64,000 nt of DNA. It comes from Streptomyces genisteinicus. Its GTDB lineage: Bacteria > Actinomycetota > Actinomycetes > Streptomycetales > Streptomycetaceae. Below are positions 21,270-31,276 of this stretch, one piece after another; the first letter of the stretch is position 1, and each line of letters opens with the position of its first letter. A program made the position numbers and the translations under genes. The stretch lies in the NCBI RefSeq assembly GCF_014489615.1, contig NZ_CP060825.1, positions 1,109,001-1,173,000 of the forward strand, in the 5' to 3' direction. Under the pieces are notes generated by a model that saw nothing but the letters and a program-made list of their open reading frames with translations, did not search any database and was not told the DNA's origin.

Positions 21270-22165
21270 GCGGGGCGCTCCTCGAGATCGGCGAGCCAGA
21301 GCCGTTGCAGCATGTGCCAGTCCTCCGGGTGGTCGGCGATGCCCCCGGCGAAGGCGTCGGCGAGGGCCTGCGTCATGGAGGACGTCTTCTCGGCCCGCGT
21401 GCCCGACCCGGGCACCTCCACGGGCGGGTGGACGCGGCCCTTCATCACGGGGGTCCCGTCGTACCAGAGGGTGACCGGCAGCAGCAGGGCGCCGGTCTGC
21501 TGGGCGAGCAGGGCGGGTCCGGCCGGCATCCGTGCCGTGGAGCCGAAGAAGTCGACCTCCACGCCGGACGACGACAGGTCCCGGTCGGCGACCAGGCAGA
21601 CCAGCCCGCCGTCGCGCAGCCGCCGGGCGAGGGTGCCGAAGGCGGCTCCCCCGGTGTGCGGCAGCACCTCCATGCCGAGGCTCTCGCGGTAGGCCACGAA
21701 GCGGTCGTAGAGGCTCTCCGGCTTGAGGCGCTCGGCGACGGTGGTGAACGGGACGCCCAGCGCGCGCGTCACCCAGATCCCGGCCACGTCCCAGTTGGCG
21801 AGGTGGGGCAGGGCGAGGACGACGCCGCGGCCCGTGGCGAGCCCGTCGGTGAGGTGGTGCACGTCCTTGGGGTCGAAGCTGTGGGCGGCGCGCTCCTGGC
21901 TCCAGGCGGGCAGCCGGAAGGACTCCATCCAGTAGCGCATGTACGAGCGCATCCCGGCCTTCGACAGCTCGGCCAGGCGCTCGGGGCCCGCGTCGGGTAC
22001 GACCCGGGCGAGGTTGGCCTCCAGCCGCAGCACGCCTTTGCCGCGGCGCTTCCAGACGGTGTCGGCGATGGTGCGCCCGAGGCGGGCGGCGGCCGGCTCG
22101 GGCATCTTCTTCACGGCGGCCCAGCCCAGTCCGTACAGGGCGTCGGTGAGGCGGTCGCGCATCAC
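21266..22165 (-). CDS. Phosphatidylinositol mannoside acyltransferase (HtrB/LpxL-like)
   Basis: A 299-residue membrane-associated acyltransferase of the lipid A biosynthesis family, expected to acylate PIM. The HX4D-type motif appears as HLANWDVAG, with later LVADRDLSSSGVEVDFFG. GTG at 22165 (overlapping the pgsA stop as GTGA, with GGGAGG nine bases before) is my choice. ATG at 22162 is an equally readable start. It sits between the PI-phosphate synthase gene and the mannosyltransferase gene in one operon. Confidence 0.9.
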   Translation of the reverse strand: MMRDRLTDALYGLGWAAVKKMPEPAAARLGRTIADTVWKRRGKGVLRLEANLARVVPDAGPERLAELSKAGMRSYMRYWMESFRLPAWSQERAAHSFDPKDVHHLTDGLATGRGVVLALPHLANWDVAGIWVTRALGVPFTTVAERLKPESLYDRFVAYRESLGMEVLPHTGGAAFGTLARRLRDGGLVCLVADRDLSSSGVEVDFFGSTARMPAGPALLAQQTGALLLPVTLWYDGTPVMKGRVHPPVEVPGSGTRAEKTSSMTQALADAFAGGIADHPEDWHMLQRLWLADLEERPA

Positions 22166-22911
22166 GGGCTCTCGCCTCCCTGCGACCGCGCGTCCGCGGC
22201 GCCCGTACCGGCAGCGCCCGTCCCTGCGGCACCCGTCTCCGCGGCGCCCGCACCGGCCGCGCCGGCACCTGCCGCCGCCTCGGCCTCCGCCTCGGCCGAC
22301 TCGCGGCGCACGGTCACCACCCGCTGCCCGAGGGTCACCAGGCTGCCCACCGCGACGATCCACAGCGCGATCGGCAGCAGGATGTCGATGCCCGGGACGC
22401 CGAAGGCGTGGAGCCCGGCGAGGCCCGCGGCGACCAGGGAGATCACCAGTCGCTCGGCACGCTCGATGAGGCCGTTCACGGCCACCGGCAGGCCGATCGA
22501 CTCCCCGCGCGCCTTGGTGTACGAGACGACCTGTCCGCTGGCGAGACAGAAGATCGAGACCGCGCAGAGCACGTCGTTGTCGCCGTTGCCCGCGTACCAG
22601 AGGGCGAAGCCGCCGAAGATCGCGCCGTCGGCGACCCGGTCCAGCGTGGAGTCGAGGAACGCGCCCCAGCGGCTGGAGACGCCGGCCTGGCGCGCCATGT
22701 TGCCGTCGACGAGGTCCGAGAACACGAACAGGGTGATGACGATCGTGCCCCAGAAGAACTCGCCCCTGGGGAAGAAGACCAGCGCTCCCGCCATGACACC
22801 GGCGGTGCCGACGAGGGTGACGGCGTCGGGGCTCACCCCGCGGCGGAGCAGAAACGCGGCGAACGGTGTGAGGACACGCGTGAAGAATGCACGCGCGTAC
22901 TTGTTCAGCAT
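22162..22911 (-). CDS. pgsA: Phosphatidylinositol phosphate synthase-type CDP-alcohol phosphatidyltransferase
   Basis: A 249-residue membrane enzyme with the complete CDP-alcohol phosphotransferase signature DGNMARQAGVSSRWGAFLDS followed by TLDRVAD, and several hydrophobic helices. In Actinobacteria this locus makes phosphatidylinositol phosphate from CDP-diacylglycerol and inositol phosphate, feeding PIM synthesis by the next two genes. The C-terminal 40 residues are an Ala/Gly/Glu repeat tail (AGAAGAG, TGAAGTG) that looks disordered. A TACGAT -10-like hexamer lies about 55 bases upstream at 22966-22971. Confidence 0.92.
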   Translation of the reverse strand: MLNKYARAFFTRVLTPFAAFLLRRGVSPDAVTLVGTAGVMAGALVFFPRGEFFWGTIVITLFVFSDLVDGNMARQAGVSSRWGAFLDSTLDRVADGAIFGGFALWYAGNGDNDVLCAVSIFCLASGQVVSYTKARGESIGLPVAVNGLIERAERLVISLVAAGLAGLHAFGVPGIDILLPIALWIVAVGSLVTLGQRVVTVRRESAEAEAEAAAGAGAAGAGAAETGAAGTGAAGTGAADARSQGGESP

Positions 22912-23171
22912 GGCCTTCCCGAGGGCTCGGTGAGCCGCGCGGCCCCTTCGGCCACCGGCTGGCCCATCGTAGTCACGACCGGCGCGACCGGGCGCCGGGA
23001 CCCGGGCGGGACGGGCGCGGTCCGACGTATGGACGCGACCTGCCGACAGTGGAAAGCTCGAATCACGACCGCGGGCACCGCCGGACCTGCCCCGGACACC
23101 GCCCGGGGCCCGTCCCGGCCTCCCGCGCCCGCGGATCCGCTCCCCCGCGCCACCGATCGGGAGGCAGGACC

Positions 23172-25382
23172 ATGGGCGCCACATCACGCACACACCCCGG
23201 AGCCGCCGGCAGAGCGGTAACGGCCGACCATCCCGCGTCCGTACGGAACGTGGTGCTGGTCGGCCACAGCGGATCGGGCAAGACCACCCTCGTCGAGGCC
23301 CTCGCGCTGACCGCGGGAGCGGTCAACCGGGCCGGCCGGGTCGAGGACGGTGCGACGGTCTCCGACCACGACGGGATCGAGCACCGCCAGCAGCGCTCCG
23401 TACAGCTCTCGCTCGTCCCCCTCGCCTGGGACGGGTGCAAGATCAACCTTCTGGACACCCCCGGATACGCCGACTTCGTCGGCGAGCTGCGGGCCGGTCT
23501 GCGGGCGGCGGACGCGGCCCTCTTCGTGGTCTCGGCCGCGCAGGAGGCCGGCGCCGTCGACGGGGCGACCCGTGCGGTGTGGGAGGAGTGCGCGGCGGTC
23601 GGCATGCCGCGCGCCATCGTCGTCACCCACCTGGAGACCGCGCGGACCGGCTTCGACGAGCTCACGTCCGTCTGCGGCCGTCTCTTCGGCGGCGACGACC
23701 CGGACGCCGTGCTGCCGCTCCACCTGCCCCGGTACGGCACCCCCCGCCCTGACGGGCACAGCCCGGTGACCGGTCTGACGGGGCTCCTCAGCCGCAAGGT
23801 CTACGACTACGCCTCCGGAGTGCGCACCGAGCGGGACCCGGCGCCCGGCGAGACGGCGCTCGTCGACGAGGCCCGCAACCGCCTGATCGAGGGGATCATC
23901 GCGGAGAGCGAGGACGAGACCCTGATGGACCGCTATCTCGGCGGCGAGGAGATCGCTCTCACGACGCTCGTCGGCGACCTGGAGAAGGCCGTGGCCCGCG
24001 GCACCTTCCACCCCGTGCTCGCCGCCGCCCCGGCCACCGGCGACGCCCGTCAGGGGCTGGGCACCGTCGAACTGCTGGAGCTGATCACGGGCGGCTTCCC
24101 GACACCGCTGGAGCACCCCGCCCCGGCCGTGACGGCCCCGGACGGCACCGCCCGCCCCGCCCTCGTCTGCGATCCGGCCGGCCCGCTGGCGGCCGAGGTC
24201 GTCAGGACCGCCTCGGACCCGTACGTCGGCCGGCTGTCGCTGGTGCGGGTGTTCTCCGGGACGCTGCGCCCCGACGAGACCGTCCACGTGTCGGGGCACG
24301 GGCCGGCGGACCGCGGGCACGAGGACCACGACGTGGACGAGAAGGTCGGCGCGCTCACCGCGCCCTTCGGCAAGCAGCAGCGGCCGCTGCCGCACGCCGT
24401 CGCCGGTGACCTGGCCTGTGTCGCGAAGCTGTCCCGCGCGGAGACCGGGGACACCCTGTCCGGCAGGGACGAGCCGCTGCTGATGGAGCCGTGGCGCATG
24501 CCGGACCCGCTGCTGCCGCTCGCCGTCCGGGCCCACAGCAAGGCGGACGAGGACAAGCTCTCGCAGGGGCTCGCCCGGCTCGCCGCCGAGGACCCGACCC
24601 TGCGGCTCGAACAGAACCAGGACACCCACCAGGTGGTGCTCTGGTGCATGGGCGAGGCGCACGCCGACGTGGCCCTGGAACGGCTGCGCACGCGCTACGG
24701 CGTGCAGGTCGACGTCGTCCCCCACCTGGTGCAGCTGCGGGAGACGTTCGGCGCGGCCGCGGCCGGCCGCGGCCGCCACGTCAAGCAGTCCGGCGGCCAC
24801 GGCCAGTACGCGATCTGCGAGATCGACGTCGAGCCGCTGCCCGCGGGCTCCGGGATCGAGTTCGTCGACAAGGTCGTGGGAGGGGCGGTTCCGCGCCAGT
24901 TCATCACCTCGGTGGAGAAGGGCGTGCGCGCGCAGGCCGCGCGGGGCGTCGTCTCCGGGCATCCGCTGGTCGACGTGCGGATCACCCTGCGCGACGGCAA
25001 GGCGCACTCCGTGGACTCGTCGGACGCGGCCTTCCAGACGGCGGGCGCCCTGGCCCTGCGGGAGGCGGCGGCCGAGGCGCGCATCCGTCTCCTGGAGCCG
25101 GTGGCCGAAGTCGAGGTCCTGGTGGCGGACGAGTACGTGGGCCAGGTGATGAGCGACCTCTCGGGCCGCCGCGGCCGGGTCGTCGGCACCGAACAGACGG
25201 ATGAAGCACGGACGTTGGTGCGGGCCGAGGTGCCGGAGATCGAGATCGGCCGGTACGCGGTGGACCTGCGCTCGCTGTCCCACGGCACCGGCCGGTTCAG
25301 CCGGGCCTACGCCCGCCACGAGCCCATGCCGCAGCAGGTCGCCGACCGGATGCGCGAGGAGGCGGGGGCCGGCGCCCGCTGA
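23172..25382 (+). CDS. Elongation factor G-like protein (EF-G2 type)
   Basis: A 736-residue translational GTPase paralogue. G1 is GHSGSGKTT and G3 is LDTPGY. The expected G4 motif NKxD is replaced by THLE, so guanine recognition or GTPase activity may be altered. Domains II to V follow, with SGGHGQYAICEI and PRQFITSVEKGV in the domain IV region. Mycobacterial EF-G2 is known as a GTP-binding paralogue of weak or absent GTPase activity. The ATG start has GGAGG nearby. It is divergent from pgsA. Confidence 0.9.
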   Translation: MGATSRTHPGAAGRAVTADHPASVRNVVLVGHSGSGKTTLVEALALTAGAVNRAGRVEDGATVSDHDGIEHRQQRSVQLSLVPLAWDGCKINLLDTPGYADFVGELRAGLRAADAALFVVSAAQEAGAVDGATRAVWEECAAVGMPRAIVVTHLETARTGFDELTSVCGRLFGGDDPDAVLPLHLPRYGTPRPDGHSPVTGLTGLLSRKVYDYASGVRTERDPAPGETALVDEARNRLIEGIIAESEDETLMDRYLGGEEIALTTLVGDLEKAVARGTFHPVLAAAPATGDARQGLGTVELLELITGGFPTPLEHPAPAVTAPDGTARPALVCDPAGPLAAEVVRTASDPYVGRLSLVRVFSGTLRPDETVHVSGHGPADRGHEDHDVDEKVGALTAPFGKQQRPLPHAVAGDLACVAKLSRAETGDTLSGRDEPLLMEPWRMPDPLLPLAVRAHSKADEDKLSQGLARLAAEDPTLRLEQNQDTHQVVLWCMGEAHADVALERLRTRYGVQVDVVPHLVQLRETFGAAAAGRGRHVKQSGGHGQYAICEIDVEPLPAGSGIEFVDKVVGGAVPRQFITSVEKGVRAQAARGVVSGHPLVDVRITLRDGKAHSVDSSDAAFQTAGALALREAAAEARIRLLEPVAEVEVLVADEYVGQVMSDLSGRRGRVVGTEQTDEARTLVRAEVPEIEIGRYAVDLRSLSHGTGRFSRAYARHEPMPQQVADRMREEAGAGAR

Positions 25383-25517
25383 CCGAAAACACCCGTCGCG
25401 GCCCGCTCGGGGCGGGCGCCCCCCGAATGTCCACTGCCGCGCCCGCCCCGCCCCCGATACGCTTCAGGTGCCCAGCTCACCAGGTGTGCGGGGCGCGGCA
25501 GTTGGGAACAGGCCGCA

Positions 25518-27200
25518 GTGCGGACGCTTGCGGCGATGGGGGCGGTAGTGACAGACGGATTCGATTTCTCACCCGGGGCCCAGGTCCCGCTCACGGGGTC
25601 GGCCGGACAGACCGCGGCGACGCATGCCCTGGCGTCGGCCGCGTACCGGGACAGCCCGGTCGCCGACATCCTGGGCGCCAACAGCGACTGGCACAAGTCG
25701 GATGTGAAGAAGGGCAGGTTCTCCCTCTTCGAGCCGAACCTGGGCGAGGCCTTCGCCCGCGCCGTGCAGGTCAGAATGCTCGGCGGCGGACGCGCGGGAC
25801 TGATCCAGTCCTTCGGCACCGAACCGCAGGCGGTGGTGGAGCACTGCCTCGCCGCCTCCCGCATCCGCAAGGAGCGGGACACCCGGCTCACCGTCGTGAT
25901 GGTGCTGTGCGGGCTGCTCTTCCTGCCCGGACTGCTGCTGTGGATGGGCGTCTTCCAGCTCCGCCGCACTCTCGCGGGCGCCCAGAACAAGCGCGCGGGG
26001 GCGGCCGGCACCGTGCTGCTGGTGGGCCTCGGCGCACTGGCCGTGATCATGCTGCTGAAGCTTCCGTTCTCCGGGTTCTGGGGCTACTACATCCGCGGCA
26101 TGATCGTCGCGCCGGTGATCGGCTGGCTGCTCGCCAAGCGGATCTGCGAGTCCACCGCCCGGGATCTGCGGGACCGCTGGGACAGCCTGCTGTCCGGCGG
26201 CGGCGTCGGCGCCAAGATCCCCGAGGCCGTCCCCGGCAACCCGAACGAGACCTCCCGCGAACAGCTGCGCCAGGGCCTCCAGAAGCTGACCGCCGAGCAG
26301 CACTCCAACGTCGTCTTCTACGCCGGCCCCAAGGGCATACTCGGCATGGGCACCCGCTGGGGCAGCTGGCAGATGGCGGAGGAGCTGGTCTCCAAGGACC
26401 CCGGCAAGGAGATCAACCAGTTCCGGAGCTGGGACGTCATACGGGCCATCCACGACAAGCTGAAGCTGCTGGAGCGCGGCCCGCTGAACTCTGGCGGGTT
26501 CCCCAAGCCGTCCGTCCGGCACTGGATCGTCTCCCCGGTCGGCGAGAACGCGGGGTCGGTCAGCCGGCCCGAGGGCCAGGACGTGGACAACTTCCAGGTC
26601 AAGGGCCACGAGGTCCAGCGGATCTGCAACCACCAGCAGTTCGGCGGCGGCAACCGGCACTACCTGGGCGTCCAGTTCACCCTCTGGGACGGCCAGCTGG
26701 TGATCACCATGATGATCACCGTCACCGTGCTGCACGAGACTCTGCGCGTGGAGGTCACCGGCCACGCCCTGGGCCCCGTCCACTCGCTGTTCACCAGCAA
26801 GCCCTCGCCGAAGACGGTCACCGTGGCCAAGACCGTCCGCTTCTGGGAGACGGTCGACCGGACGCTGCCGCTGATCGACGCCCCCGAGGTGGTGCGTCTC
26901 GCCGTGCGCGCCCCCTTCACCTGGTACCCGCCGCTGCTGGACTTCCTGGGCGGCAAGCTCGTCCTGCCGGAGCCGTTCGGACTCCGCCACGCCTGGGCCG
27001 ACAAGCCGTGGCGGCACCGCTTCATGGCGGACGACGCGCTGCGGGCGGCGACACCGGTGCTGCGGGCGGCGCACGCCGCCGCGATCCGGGTGCTGGAGGA
27101 GAACGGCGTCGACACGGAGCGCTTCGGCAACCGCTCGTCGCTGGTCGGCGGCGCGGTGCAGGACCCGTCGCCGGGCAGGGCCGACCTCTACGACGCGTAG
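25518..27200 (+). CDS. Uncharacterised membrane protein
   Basis: A protein of about 560 residues that I do not recognise. The N-terminal 120 residues are soluble. Hydrophobic segments at about 124-148 (VVMVLCGLLFLPGLLLWMG), 160-180 and 188-206 follow. The remaining 350 residues are soluble, with a low-hydrophobicity linker (GKIPEAVPGNPNE-like) and a predicted membrane-apposed domain. The start is ambiguous: GTG 25518, ATG 25536 or GTG 25548 are in frame, and the last has the most purine-rich leader and gives VTDGFDFSPG. The gene lies between the EF-G-like gene and a HIT hydrolase in a conserved streptomycete context. Confidence 0.75.
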   Translation: MRTLAAMGAVVTDGFDFSPGAQVPLTGSAGQTAATHALASAAYRDSPVADILGANSDWHKSDVKKGRFSLFEPNLGEAFARAVQVRMLGGGRAGLIQSFGTEPQAVVEHCLAASRIRKERDTRLTVVMVLCGLLFLPGLLLWMGVFQLRRTLAGAQNKRAGAAGTVLLVGLGALAVIMLLKLPFSGFWGYYIRGMIVAPVIGWLLAKRICESTARDLRDRWDSLLSGGGVGAKIPEAVPGNPNETSREQLRQGLQKLTAEQHSNVVFYAGPKGILGMGTRWGSWQMAEELVSKDPGKEINQFRSWDVIRAIHDKLKLLERGPLNSGGFPKPSVRHWIVSPVGENAGSVSRPEGQDVDNFQVKGHEVQRICNHQQFGGGNRHYLGVQFTLWDGQLVITMMITVTVLHETLRVEVTGHALGPVHSLFTSKPSPKTVTVAKTVRFWETVDRTLPLIDAPEVVRLAVRAPFTWYPPLLDFLGGKLVLPEPFGLRHAWADKPWRHRFMADDALRAATPVLRAAHAAAIRVLEENGVDTERFGNRSSLVGGAVQDPSPGRADLYDA

Positions 27201-27210
27201 CGTGCTCGTA

Positions 27211-27246
27211 CGCCGGGGCCGGGAGGGTCACCTCCCGGCCCCGGCG
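27211..27246. terminator. Bidirectional terminator between converging genes
   Basis: A perfect 16-bp stem (CGCCGGGGCCGGGAGG and its complement) with loop GTCA lies between the stops of the membrane protein gene and the HIT gene. Confidence 0.85.
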
Positions 27247-27254
27247 CCGTGGCC

Positions 27255-27800
27255 TCAGCGGGGCCAGGCGTCCGCCAGCATCCGGCGGGTGTCGCCGAGC
27301 AGCTGGGGCAGCACCTTGGTGGCGCCGACCACGGGCATGAAGTTGGTGTCCCCGCCCCATCGGGGCACGATGTGCTGGTGCAGGTGGGCGGCGATGCCCG
27401 CCCCCGCCGCGCTCCCCTGGTTCAGCCCGATGTTGAAGCCGTGCGCCCCGGACGCCGCCCGCAGCGCGGTCATGGCCTGCTTGGTCAGCAGGGCCAGCTC
27501 GGCCGTCTCGGCGTCGTCGAGCTCGGTGTAGTCGGCGACATGGCGGTAGGGGACGACCATCAGGTGGCCGCCGTTGTAGGGGTACAGGTTGAGGACCGCG
27601 TAGACGCTCTCGCCGCGGGCGACGATCAGCCCGTCCTCGTCCGACTTGGACGGGATCGAGCAGAACGGACAGCCGTCTCCGGCCTCCGGGCCGGTCGGCT
27701 TGTTCTCGCCCTGGATGTACGCCATCCGGTGGGGCGTCCACAGGCGCTGGAACGCGTCAGGCGTCCCGACTCCGATCTGCTGCTCGGGCTCAGTCGTCAT
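27255..27800 (-). CDS. HIT-family hydrolase (Ap4A phosphorylase-like)
   Basis: A 181-residue histidine-triad nucleotide-binding protein. The triad motif HLHQHIVPRW is present, and Cys residues in CPFCSIP suggest a zinc site as in the mycobacterial Ap4A phosphorylase subgroup. LWTPHRMAYIQGE near the N-terminus is typical of that subgroup. Starting at the ATG giving MTTEPEQQIG is consistent with family members, but an ATG four codons earlier is also possible. It is transcribed downstream of thrS. Confidence 0.9.
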   Translation of the reverse strand: MTTEPEQQIGVGTPDAFQRLWTPHRMAYIQGENKPTGPEAGDGCPFCSIPSKSDEDGLIVARGESVYAVLNLYPYNGGHLMVVPYRHVADYTELDDAETAELALLTKQAMTALRAASGAHGFNIGLNQGSAAGAGIAAHLHQHIVPRWGGDTNFMPVVGATKVLPQLLGDTRRMLADAWPR

Positions 27801-27837
27801 GCGTGCCAGCATATTCGCCGCCCGCCCCGGTACGGGG

Positions 27838-27879
27838 CGAGGGGCGGCGCTCCCCCTTGTCGGGGAGGGCCGCCCCTCG
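27838..27879 (-). terminator. Terminator after thrS
   Basis: Outer arms CGAGGGGCGG and CCGCCCCTCG enclose an inner CTCCCC/GGGGAG hairpin, 23 bases past the thrS stop. Confidence 0.7.
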
Positions 27880-27902
27880 GTCCGGCCGCCGGGCGCGGTC
27901 GG

Positions 27903-29879
27903 TCACACCTGCACGCGGCGCTCCACCACGTCGACGAGCTTGGCCAGGGCCTCCTCGCGCGGGATGCCGTTCTCCTGGGAGCCGTCGCGGTAGCGGAAGG
28001 AGACCGTGCCCGCGTTCATGTCGTCGTCGCCCACGATGACCATGAAGGGCACCTTCTGCTTCTGCTGGTTGCGGATCTTCTTCTGCATCCGGTCCGAGGA
28101 GGCGTCGACCTCGACCCGCAGGCCCTTCTTCTTCGCGTCCGCCGCGAAGGCCTGGAGGTACTCGACGTGCGCGTCGCCGATCGGGATGCCGACCGCCTGG
28201 ACGGGCGCCAGCCACGGCGGCATCGCGCCCGCGTAGTGCTCCAGCAGCACGGCGAAGAACCGCTCGATCGAGCCGAACAGCGCGCGGTGGATCATGACCG
28301 GACGCTGCTTGCTCCCGTCGGGGCCGGTGTACTCCAGGTCGAAGCGCTCCGGCAGGTTGAAGTCGAGCTGCACGGTCGACATCTGCCAGGTGCGGCCGAT
28401 GGCGTCCCGCGCCTGCACGGAGATCTTCGGGCCGTAGAAGGCGGCGCCGCCCGGGTCCGCGACGAGCTCCAGGCCCTGCTTCTCGGCGACCTGCTGCAGG
28501 ACCGAGGTGGCCTCCTCCCACGCCTCGTCCGAGCCGACGAACTTCTCCGGGTCCTTGGTGGACAGCTCCAGGTAGAAGTCGTTCAGACCGTAGTCGCGCA
28601 GCAGGTTGAGCACGAAGGTGAGCGTGCGGTCCAGCTCGTCCGCCATCTGCTCGCGGGTGCAGTAGATGTGCGCGTCGTCCTGGGTGAAGCCGCGGGCGCG
28701 GGTCAGACCGTGCACCACACCCGACTTCTCGTACCGGTACACCGTGCCGAACTCGAAGAGGCGCAGCGGGAGTTCGCGGTAGGAGCGGCCGCGCGCGTCG
28801 AAGATCAGGTTGTGCATCGGGCAGTTCATGGGCTTGAGGTAGTAGTCCACGCCCTGGTCGAGCTGCATGGGCGGGTACATGCCCTCGGCGTACCAGTCGA
28901 GGTGGCCCGACTTCTCGAAGAGCGCGCCCTTGGTCGCGTGGGGCGTGTAGACGAACTCGTAGCCCTCCTCCTCGTGCCGGCGGCGCGAGTAGTCCTCCAT
29001 GACCCGGCGGATGATGCCGCCCTTGGGGTGGAAGACGGCGAGGCCGGAGCCGATCTCGTCGGGGACGGAGAAGAGGTCCAGCTCGTTGCCGAGCTTGCGG
29101 TGGTCGCGCTTCTCGGCCTCGGCGAGGAAGTCCAGGTGGGCCTTCAGCTCGTCCTTCGACGGCCAGGCGGTGCCGTAGATGCGCTGGAGCATCGGGTTCT
29201 TCTCGCTGCCGCGCCAGTAGGCGGCGGCGTTGCGCATCAGCTTGAACGCGGGGATGTTCCGGGTGGTGGGCAGGTGGGGACCGCGGCAGAGGTCCTTCCA
29301 GCACAGCTCGCCGGTCTTGGCGTCCAGGTTGTCGTAGATCGTCAGCTCACCCGCGCCGACCTCGACGTCCGCACCGTCGTCGTGCGAGGCGGCGCCCTTG
29401 AGGCCGATGAGCTCCAGCTTGTACGGCTCGTCCGCGAGCTCCTCGCGGGCGGCGTCGTCGCCGACGACACGGCGCGAGAAGCGCTGGCCGCGCTTCTGGA
29501 TCTCCTGCATCTTCTTCTCGACGGCCTTGAGGTCCTCGGGGGTGAACGGCTTCTCGACGTCGAAGTCGTAGTAGAAGCCGTCCTTGACCGGCGGGCCGAT
29601 ACCGAGCTTGGCCTCGGGGAAGAGCTCCTGCACGGCCTGGGCCATGACGTGCGCGGTGGAGTGGCGCAGGATGTTCAGGCCGTCCTCGGAGGAGATCTCG
29701 ACGGGCTCGACCTCCTCGCCGTCGCGGACCTCGTAGGACAGGTCCTTCAGCTCACCCGCCACACGGGCGGCGACCACGGTGCGCTCGCCGGGGAAGAGGT
29801 CGGCGGCCGTAGTGCCCGTCGTCACCACGCGCTCTTCCCGCTCGGAATCGCGTTGGATGATCACACGGACGTCTGACAC
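27903..29879 (-). CDS. thrS: Threonyl-tRNA synthetase
   Basis: A class II synthetase of 658 residues. It has an N-terminal TGS domain, the editing domain with [13 protein letters not shown] (zinc-binding HxxxH), and the catalytic core with [10 protein letters not shown], motif 2 [24 protein letters not shown] and motif 3 near [17 protein letters not shown]-terminal anticodon-binding domain follows. The GTG start has AGGAGAGACCG directly upstream. I see no T-box-like leader in the 155-bp gap before it. Confidence 0.96.
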   Translation of the reverse strand: MSDVRVIIQRDSEREERVVTTGTTAADLFPGERTVVAARVAGELKDLSYEVRDGEEVEPVEISSEDGLNILRHSTAHVMAQAVQELFPEAKLGIGPPVKDGFYYDFDVEKPFTPEDLKAVEKKMQEIQKRGQRFSRRVVGDDAAREELADEPYKLELIGLKGAASHDDGADVEVGAGELTIYDNLDAKTGELCWKDLCRGPHLPTTRNIPAFKLMRNAAAYWRGSEKNPMLQRIYGTAWPSKDELKAHLDFLAEAEKRDHRKLGNELDLFSVPDEIGSGLAVFHPKGGIIRRVMEDYSRRRHEEEGYEFVYTPHATKGALFEKSGHLDWYAEGMYPPMQLDQGVDYYLKPMNCPMHNLIFDARGRSYRELPLRLFEFGTVYRYEKSGVVHGLTRARGFTQDDAHIYCTREQMADELDRTLTFVLNLLRDYGLNDFYLELSTKDPEKFVGSDEAWEEATSVLQQVAEKQGLELVADPGGAAFYGPKISVQARDAIGRTWQMSTVQLDFNLPERFDLEYTGPDGSKQRPVMIHRALFGSIERFFAVLLEHYAGAMPPWLAPVQAVGIPIGDAHVEYLQAFAADAKKKGLRVEVDASSDRMQKKIRNQQKQKVPFMVIVGDDDMNAGTVSFRYRDGSQENGIPREEALAKLVDVVERRVQV

Positions 29880-30034
29880 CGGTCTCTCCTGACTGAAGGC
29901 GGATCCGCGGGTGCGTGGTGCACACCGCAGTACGGAATCGTACCGAGCCCGGGGGCCCGCCCGCGAAACGCCTGCCCACCCGCCCGGCCCGTCCGGAGCC
30001 GGACCCGCACGGCTCCCGGGCCGGGGACGCCGGC

Positions 30035-31276
30035 TCAGCCGGGCCCCGCCCCGCCGTCGCCCGGCTCGTCGTCCGCAGTCTCCGCCCAGGGCCCGGGACC
30101 CTGGCCGAGCGACTTCATCAGCCGGTCCCGCTCCGCCTCGTCGACCTGCACGACGACGGGAGGCGTCGCGCCGGTCAGCCGCCGGAATCCGCCCCGGCTC
30201 TCCAGCCGTCCCGCCAGCCGCACGGGCAGCCCGTCGAGGTGCGCCCGGCCCGCCGTGCGGTACGCCTCCTCGTCGAGCACGACCCGTACGTGCGGCACGT
30301 CGGCTCCCGCGAGCACCCGCAGCCGCACGGTCCCCGGGCCGGCCGGGCCGGAGCGCCGCATCCGCACGACGGTGCCGGTCAGCCGGACGGGCACGGACGG
30401 CTCGTCCCGCAGGTAGCGCGCGCCGGCCGCGCGCAGGGCGGGCAGGTCCCCGGCGGAGAACTCGACGGGCTCCATGCGCGCCCCGCAGCCCCGCGGCACG
30501 CCCGCCGCCGGTGACCACTCCAGGGCGATCCGCGCGCCCTCGGTGCCCCGGACCAGGGCGACGACCGCCTCCGTGAGTTCGCGGCTGACGCCCGCGCGGA
30601 CCGCCGCGTCGAAGGCCTCCGTACCGCCGGCCGCGCGCTGGTAGTCGATCGCCTCGCGGGCCGCCAGCAGGGCGTGCGACAGCCGGACGGCGAGGGCGCG
30701 TCCGGTCCGCACGGGGACGAACGCGGTCAGGCTCCGGCCGCCCGGTGCGGGGCCGACCAGCACGCCGGCGAGACCGGCGGCCGCCGCCCGGCGGTGCCGG
30801 GCCCCGTAGTAGCCGGCGCGGCCGCGGACGGCGAGCGCCCCGGCGAGGAGCATCTGCCGGGCCGCCGAGCGCAACTGCTCCTGCGCGGTCCAGGAGGCGG
30901 TGCCCTCGGGCTCGTGGGGGATGTCGCGCCACCAGCGGATCTCGTCGCTGGGCACGGTGAGGGAGACGAGGACCTCCCGCGCGGCGGGGGTGGCGCTGCG
31001 GGCGAGGGCGGTGAGGGCCTCCTGGATGAGGTCGTCGCAGTCGGGGAAGGCACGGGTCTCGGGGAGCAGCAGGCTGGCGGCGGCCGCGGCGGGTCCGGGC
31101 GGCGTCCAGCGGGAGTAGTGCCCGGCGCTCCCGCCGCGGCGGGACCAGCCGTGGCGGTGCAGGAGGGCGCCGAGGACCGCGGGGTCGACCTGGGACGGGT
31201 CGGGTTCGGCGTGGCCGGTCCAGGACAGCGGGTGGGGGCCGGGCGGCTCGGCGTGCTCGTCGAAGGACCGGTGCAT
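30035..31276 (-). CDS. Uncharacterised protein with an OB-fold-like C-terminus, partner of the DUF4365 gene
   Basis: A 413-residue protein I cannot name. The N-terminal 60 residues are His/Pro-rich, and the middle (about 70-300) is mostly helical and Ala/Arg-rich. The C-terminal 110 residues ([14 protein letters not shown] through [16 protein letters not shown]) alternate beta-like hydrophobics and look like an OB-fold, which often binds nucleic acid. That reading is inference. Its ATG shares one base with the stop of the DUF4365 gene (TGATG), so the two are translationally coupled. Confidence 0.75.
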   Translation of the reverse strand: MHRSFDEHAEPPGPHPLSWTGHAEPDPSQVDPAVLGALLHRHGWSRRGGSAGHYSRWTPPGPAAAAASLLLPETRAFPDCDDLIQEALTALARSATPAAREVLVSLTVPSDEIRWWRDIPHEPEGTASWTAQEQLRSAARQMLLAGALAVRGRAGYYGARHRRAAAAGLAGVLVGPAPGGRSLTAFVPVRTGRALAVRLSHALLAAREAIDYQRAAGGTEAFDAAVRAGVSRELTEAVVALVRGTEGARIALEWSPAAGVPRGCGARMEPVEFSAGDLPALRAAGARYLRDEPSVPVRLTGTVVRMRRSGPAGPGTVRLRVLAGADVPHVRVVLDEEAYRTAGRAHLDGLPVRLAGRLESRGGFRRLTGATPPVVVQVDEAERDRLMKSLGQGPGPWAETADDEPGDGGAGPG

